From Methyloversatilis sp. (GTDB taxonomy: Bacteria > Pseudomonadota > Gammaproteobacteria > Burkholderiales > Rhodocyclaceae), in the NCBI GenBank assembly GCA_016791045.1, contig JAEUNO010000023.1:1-47417 (forward strand): 47,417 nt of DNA. The letters run 5' to 3'. Below the pieces are notes generated by a model. The model made no database searches and was not told the DNA's origin. It saw nothing but the letters and a program-made list of their open reading frames with translations. Made by a program: the position numbers and the translations under genes. Of the stretch, positions 43,595 through 47,417 are shown piece after piece (the first letter of the stretch is position 1; each line of letters begins with the position of its first letter).

Positions 43595-45241
43595 ATGTCT
43601 TCGTCCTGTACCTCGCCCGGCCGTCGCCGTCTGCTGCAGAGCTCCGGCGCGCTGGCCGCCACCCGCTTCACCGGCCTGATGGGCGCGCTGTATGCGCAGA
43701 ACGCGCTGGCCGCCACCGGCAAGCAGACGGTGTCCGCCCTGTCGCCCTACGGTGCACTGGCGCCGGTCAGGGACGCGACCACCGGCCTGCCGCTGCTGCA
43801 ACTGCCGCCGGGCTTCAGCTACCGCAGCTACGGCTGGACCGGCGACAGCATGAGCGACGGCAACCCGACGCCGGGCAATCACGACGGCATGGCCGTGGTC
43901 ACGTCGCGCCGCGTCGGCCGCAGCACTGAACTCGTGCTGGTGCGCAACCACGAGCGCGGTCTGGTCGCCACCCAGGCCGAGACCATCCAGGCGCCGCGCA
44001 GCTACGCCACCCAGCCGGTCAACGGCATCATCACTGTCCTATACGGCAGCCTGCCCATCCGCATCGGCGCCGGCGGCATCGTGACCGACCCGTCGGCCGC
44101 CGCACCGGCACCCTTCGTCGGCTACCCGGCCGGCGGCACCACGAACCTGCTGTTCCGCGACGCCAACTGGGCCGGCGCCACCGGCTCGATCGGCGGCACG
44201 CTGGGCAACTGCGCCGGCGGCCCGACGCCCTGGGGCACCTGGCTCACCTGCGAAGAAACCATCTACGACTTCTCCGGCATCGGCGGCAAGAAGCACGGCT
44301 ATGTGTTCGAAGTCGATGCCGACGCCGGCGACTCGATCGCCGACCCCATCATCGGCATGGGCCGCTTCGTGCATGAGGCCGTGGCGGTCGACCCGACCAC
44401 CGGCTTCGTCTATGAGACGGAAGACAACCGCAACGTATCGGCCTTCTTCCGCTACCGGCCGGCCGACACCTCGGGCGAACCGGGCAGCCTGCACAACGGC
44501 GGCACGCTGCAGGCGGCGCGCATCAAGACCATCGTGCGCAAGGCGGTACCGGCCACGCTGGCCCAGGCCAACGACCAGGGCCTGCTGAACCCGGACATCG
44601 GCGACGAATACGAACTGGAGTGGGTCGATATCGCCAACCCCGACGCCGATCCGGTGCCGGTCGCCGGCCAGCCCGGTGGTGTCAGCCTCGCCTTCATGGC
44701 CGGCCCGACCTACCAGGCCATCAGCCAGGGCGGCGCCCGCATGAGTCGCGGCGAAGGCATCTGGTACTCGGCCGGCCGGATGTTCATCGTCGACACCGCT
44801 GCCGGCACCGACGGCAGCTCGCGCGTCGGCCGGGGCGAAGGCGCGGTGTGGGAACTGACGCTGGCCACCATGCGCCTGCGCGCCATCTTCGTCAGCGGCA
44901 ACCAGACCGTCGGCAACAACCCGGACAACGTCACAGTCAGCCCGCGCGGCGGCGTGCTGCTGTGCGAAGACGGCGGCGGCTCGACCGACGTCTACGGCAC
45001 CGGCTCGCGTCTGCTCGGCCTGAATCCGGCCGGCGAGGCCTACATCTTCTGCAAGAACAACGTGACGCTGTCGGCCGACCAGATCGCGAGCGCAGGCAAG
45101 TTCGCCGCCGCCGCGGACTATCGCGGCTTCGAATTCTGCGGCGCCTGCTTCGATCCGACCGGCCGCGTGCTGTTCGCGAACATCCAGACACCGGGCATCA
45201 CCGTGGCCATCACCGGCCCGTGGGCCAAGGGCAATCTTTGA
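43595..45241 (+). CDS. Tat-exported PhoX-family alkaline phosphatase-like protein (DUF839)
   Basis: PhoX enzymes are calcium/iron-dependent monoesterases secreted by the Tat route. The 548-aa product begins with R10-R11-R12-L in GRRRLLQSSGALAAT, a twin-arginine signal. The family block NCAGGPTPWGTWLTCEE (cysteine near residue 206) and the later NPDNVTVSPRGGVLLCEDGG are present, with FVHEAVAVDPTTGFVYETEDN between them. The start at 43595 has GGAG seven bases upstream. In-frame codons back to 43490 precede the Tat motif and are not needed. No PEP-CTERM signal ends this one. A small PEP-CTERM protein follows 22 bp later. Confidence 0.9.
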   Translation: MSSSCTSPGRRRLLQSSGALAATRFTGLMGALYAQNALAATGKQTVSALSPYGALAPVRDATTGLPLLQLPPGFSYRSYGWTGDSMSDGNPTPGNHDGMAVVTSRRVGRSTELVLVRNHERGLVATQAETIQAPRSYATQPVNGIITVLYGSLPIRIGAGGIVTDPSAAAPAPFVGYPAGGTTNLLFRDANWAGATGSIGGTLGNCAGGPTPWGTWLTCEETIYDFSGIGGKKHGYVFEVDADAGDSIADPIIGMGRFVHEAVAVDPTTGFVYETEDNRNVSAFFRYRPADTSGEPGSLHNGGTLQAARIKTIVRKAVPATLAQANDQGLLNPDIGDEYELEWVDIANPDADPVPVAGQPGGVSLAFMAGPTYQAISQGGARMSRGEGIWYSAGRMFIVDTAAGTDGSSRVGRGEGAVWELTLATMRLRAIFVSGNQTVGNNPDNVTVSPRGGVLLCEDGGGSTDVYGTGSRLLGLNPAGEAYIFCKNNVTLSADQIASAGKFAAAADYRGFEFCGACFDPTGRVLFANIQTPGITVAITGPWAKGNL

Positions 45242-45263
45242 GCATCGATCCGGGAGCCATCAC

Positions 45264-45833
45264 ATGAACATCCGCCACACCCTCGCCGCCGCGCTGTGCG
45301 CCTTCGCACTCGCCCCGGCCGCCCACGCCTACACGCTCGACATCGTCGCCGCCAACGGCAACACCGTTGACACGAGCTTCAGCACGCCGGACATGCTGTC
45401 CATCGACTTCGGCCTGATCAACACGCTGCCGGTCACGCTCACGCTGACGCGCGACGAGAGCGACCTGCCGATGCTCGACTTCAACGCCATCGTCCGCAAC
45501 TACATCGGTTTCGGCTTCGAAAGCCTCACGCTGACGATTTCCGGCGGCCTGTTCAACACCCTGGGCAGCGCCGGCGCCACCTTCGGCTCGGTCGCCACCG
45601 TCACCGGCAGCTTCGACACCGCACGCATCAGCTTCAGCGGCCCGGAATACGTCGAAGCCACGCTCGGCGACTGGTTCCTCGACGGCAGCCAGACCGATTT
45701 CGTGCTCGACATCGCCAACGCCACCGGCCCGGTCACCCTGACCCTCACCGCCGCGGTGCCCGAACCCGAAAGCTGGGCCATGATGCTGGCCGGCCTGGGT
45801 CTGCTCGGCGCAGCCGCGCGTCGCCGTCGCTGA
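45264..45833 (+). CDS. Small exported PEP-CTERM protein
   Basis: This 189-aa protein has a signal peptide (MNIRHTLAAALCAFALAPAAHA) and a mature beta-rich region of unknown fold, rich in Thr, Asp and Ser, ending VPEPESWAMMLAGLGLLGA and AARRRR. Such short PEP-CTERM proteins are usually structural or carrier proteins of the cell surface. It follows the PhoX-type gene by 22 bp, so co-expression is likely. Function unknown. Confidence 0.85.
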   Translation: MNIRHTLAAALCAFALAPAAHAYTLDIVAANGNTVDTSFSTPDMLSIDFGLINTLPVTLTLTRDESDLPMLDFNAIVRNYIGFGFESLTLTISGGLFNTLGSAGATFGSVATVTGSFDTARISFSGPEYVEATLGDWFLDGSQTDFVLDIANATGPVTLTLTAAVPEPESWAMMLAGLGLLGAAARRRR

Positions 45834-45859
45834 AGGGCGGGGCAGTGCAAAGCAAATGA

Positions 45860-45888
45860 AGCATCCGGTGCCGTGCGCATCGGATGCT
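45860..45888 (+). terminator. Hairpin after the PEP-CTERM gene
   Basis: AGCATCCG (45860-45867) pairs with CGGATGCT (45881-45888), with further partial pairing inside. It lies 26 bp after the stop codon. There is no U tract, so it is a tentative transcript end. Confidence 0.4.
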
Positions 45889-45914
45889 CCGTATCGCGCC
45901 GACGCTCGCGTCAC

Positions 45915-46253
45915 TCAGCCGGGCTTCGTCTCGCCGAAGTCCGCCAGCGAGCGCTGAAGTTCGTCAGCGCCGGTCCGGATCACGGCGATGCCGTGACGCC
46001 CGAGCGTGTCCGTCATCTCCCCGACAGAAAGTCCTGCTATCCAGGCCGCCGTGCCCAAGGAGATGCATTCCTGATCGAATAGGCGCATCGCAAGCGAAGT
46101 CATCGCTTCGTCGGTCATCAGGCCCCGGTCGAACGGAACGGCCACAAAGATCGGTGCGCCGTCCTTCGTCACCACCGACAGGCGGCCGGCTTCGGCGTGG
46201 CGGATCAGTCTGTCGGCGCTTCTCTTCAGGTTGCGGGCTGAGAACGATTTCAT
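45915..46253 (-). CDS. Hybrid antitoxin: Phd-like N terminus with UPF0175-like C terminus
   Basis: This 112-aa product begins MKSFSARNLKRSADRLIRHAEAGRLSVVTKDGAPIFVAVPFD, a Phd/YefM-type DNA-binding and dimerisation segment. About residues 45-112 (AMRLFDQECISLGTAAWIAGLSVGEMTDTLGRHGIAVIRTG) match UPF0175, a family of antitoxins paired with PIN-domain proteins. The start at 46253 has AAGGGCGAG upstream. A frame that stays open to 46982 on this strand shows no family features. No toxin lies within 700 bp on either side, so it is orphan. Confidence 0.75.
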   Translation of the reverse strand: MKSFSARNLKRSADRLIRHAEAGRLSVVTKDGAPIFVAVPFDRGLMTDEAMTSLAMRLFDQECISLGTAAWIAGLSVGEMTDTLGRHGIAVIRTGADELQRSLADFGETKPG

Positions 46254-46968
46254 GGCTCGCCCTTTTCGATGGCCGACTCCGTGGAAGATGGAACGCCATT
46301 GTGCGCCGGCGCTCGCGATATCATGCCCCGCACATGCCGACGGCTCTGACTTGGCAATGCTAGTTGAAAAGAGACACCGGCCACGGGAGCCGAACAGACC
46401 CCCTTCGCGCCTCACTGCCCCGTCCTTGTGTCGGCAGACAAGCGGCATCGAGCGCAATCCTCGCGCATCCATCCGATCGAGAAACGCATCAAGGTAGATG
46501 TCCGAGGCGGGTGGCCGGCTGTCCACCATCACCGTCCCGCGGCTAGGGCGGGGTCTAAGTCGCTGGCTCGCCGTCTGATTTCCAGCGGTCGCCACGGACA
46601 CCGGGAGCATATCTATGCGGGAATCCTGAGCGCAAGCGAGCGTTGGATGACAACGCGATGACCTTGGTCCGGCCGGCGTACAGTCGATCTCATGGCGTCG
46701 AAATGACGATCCGCACTCCGATTCGACCGATGAAGGACTTCGTTCCGCTGCATTTCCGGCTTCTTTCGCTGGGGCTAAGTTATTGCACCGGGCGTTGTAC
46801 GGTGGGTAATCAAGGTTTATGGCGCAATTTTCGAACTGCTGTGGAGAGCGCCCTACGTGGTTTGTTGCGGCGCCGTCCGCCTCTGGTATCGCGTGTGCGT
46901 GTCCTTCGAGTAAGGCTTTGGTTATAGGGGCGAGACTTCGGTAGGCAGCGCTGTTTGACGTCGTGGTT
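46254..46968. other. Gene-poor stretch between antitoxin and CRISPR array
   Basis: This is 715 bp with no supported gene. Several frames are open, including one continuous with the antitoxin gene on the minus strand, but none has a recognisable motif or a consistent codon bias. Base composition is less GC-rich and less even than the rest of the window. It may hold a decayed toxin or the worn trailer of the CRISPR array. Confidence 0.55.
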
Positions 46969-47417
46969 GTTTCAATCTCCATCCGACTCGGATGAGCTTT
47001 GCGAGGGGCGCGACTAGCGCGTCACCAGGTTGATGCCGCAGGCGTGCTCGTTTCAATCCACGCGCCCGTGAAGGGCGCGACCACACCCCCCGCGCCGAAA
47101 CCCGCTGCGCGCGCGAGTTTCAATCCACGCGTCCGTGAAGGGCGCGACGCGCCGCGGACCGTCTGCCAGTCGCGACCAGCGTTGTTTCAATCCACGCGCC
47201 CGTGAAGGGCGCGACCCGGCACCGAAGTAGGTGCTGGCTTCCGCATCGGTGTTTCAATCCACGCGCCCGTGAAGGGCGCGACGCGGCGTCCCCGACGTGC
47301 GAGGGATCCGGCAAGGTTTCAATCCACGCGCCCGTGACGGGCGCGACCCGGGGGCCGATGACATGGCAATTTCCAAGCTGAAGTTTCAATCCACGCGCCC
47401 GTGAAGGGCGCGACGGG
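46969..47417 (-). CRISPR. Leader-distal end of a subtype I-C-like CRISPR array
   Basis: Six intact 32-bp repeats at 47050-47081, 47117-47148, 47184-47215, 47251-47282, 47316-47347 and 47383-47414 start GTTTCAATCC and end GGGCGCGAC. Spacers are 35, 35, 35, 33 and 35 bp. Read on the minus strand, the repeat forms a CGCGCCC/GGGCGCG hairpin and ends ATTGAAAC, the I-C crRNA handle, so transcription runs right to left and the leader lies beyond the right edge. Repeat 2 has C16 to T and repeat 5 has A23 to C. A broken repeat (46969-47014) and a 35-bp spacer precede the first intact repeat. No cas gene is in the window. Confidence 0.96.

Noticed and set aside
45915-46982. 355-aa frame that would extend the antitoxin N-terminally
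   Set aside because: The Phd-like start at 46253 has a ribosome site, and the extension has no family pattern and reaches into the CRISPR end.
47120-47389. 89-aa frame inside the CRISPR array
   Set aside because: It is a translated repeat (VAPFTGAWIET type) that is often misannotated as protein.

Overview
The window comes from a high-GC betaproteobacterium, most likely Rhodocyclales or Nitrosomonadales (Methyloversatilis, Azoarcus and Thauera are the comparisons that come to mind; this is inference, not a search result). The reasons are the trxA-rho and fdxA genes, a cbb3 oxidase operon under an FNR-type box, an fnr/hemN pair, and many PEP-CTERM exported proteins. Almost all of the sequence is ordinary chromosomal coding DNA. 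The accessory material is concentrated in three places: 29.0-29.4 kb (duplicated intergenic element), 34.5-45.8 kb (exported phosphoester-hydrolase genes) and 45.9-47.4 kb (orphan antitoxin, gene-poor stretch, CRISPR array).

Layout. 1-278: three tandem ~107-bp units carrying REP-like palindromes, next to the 3' end of rho. 279-1965 (minus): trxA-rho. 2472-2795: fdxA (7Fe ferredoxin). 2839-8786: overlapping AddB-like nuclease and AddA-like helicase/nuclease genes. 8889-11089: a CBS-pair protein and a long-chain acyl-CoA ligase, ending at a 16-bp bidirectional terminator shared with an H-NS-like gene. 11844-17277: ccoNOQPGH plus a small membrane protein, behind a TTGAC-N4-GTCAA box. 17323-19139 (minus): a UspA protein and a fatty-acid desaturase. 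19216-24273 (minus): purN, a DUF3108 protein, rsmB, a single-HKD phospholipase-D-like protein and an MscS channel, mostly overlapping and so probably one operon, with a lipoprotein gene just upstream. 25162-29057: a hypothetical gene, dedA (minus), mutL and miaA. 29058-29406: duplicated element with a fragment of miaA. 29407-32918: fnr (minus), hemN, a DsbD_2/TauE-type membrane protein and a second UspA. 33017-34477: HDOD-GAF protein. 34503-41151 (minus): five consecutive exported PEP-CTERM proteins (endonuclease/phosphatase family, two phytase-esterase-like proteins, two glycerophosphodiesterases). 41487-43459: argJ and a UPF0149/SEC-C gene. 43595-45833: a Tat-exported PhoX-type phosphatase and a small PEP-CTERM protein. 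45915-46253 (minus): a Phd-UPF0175 hybrid antitoxin with no visible toxin. 46969-47417: the leader-distal end of a subtype I-C-like CRISPR array that runs off the right edge.

How the genes fit together. Two modules respond to low oxygen. The cbb3 oxidase operon and the fnr/hemN divergon both carry FNR-type dyads at spacings that suit class II activation, so a single regulator encoded here probably drives microaerobic respiration and anaerobic heme synthesis. ccoI and ccoS, the usual copper-loading partners, are not in the window. The DsbD_2/TauE-type gene next to hemN is the only candidate copper or thiol helper seen.

The most interesting accessory system is the 34.5-45.8 kb region. Six predicted exported phosphoester- or nucleotide-cleaving proteins lie together. 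Five carry PEP-CTERM sorting signals and one is Tat-dependent. The reading offered is an organic-phosphorus scavenging locus whose enzymes are held at the cell surface by an exosortase encoded elsewhere. This is an inference from family membership and clustering. No Pho box was recognised.
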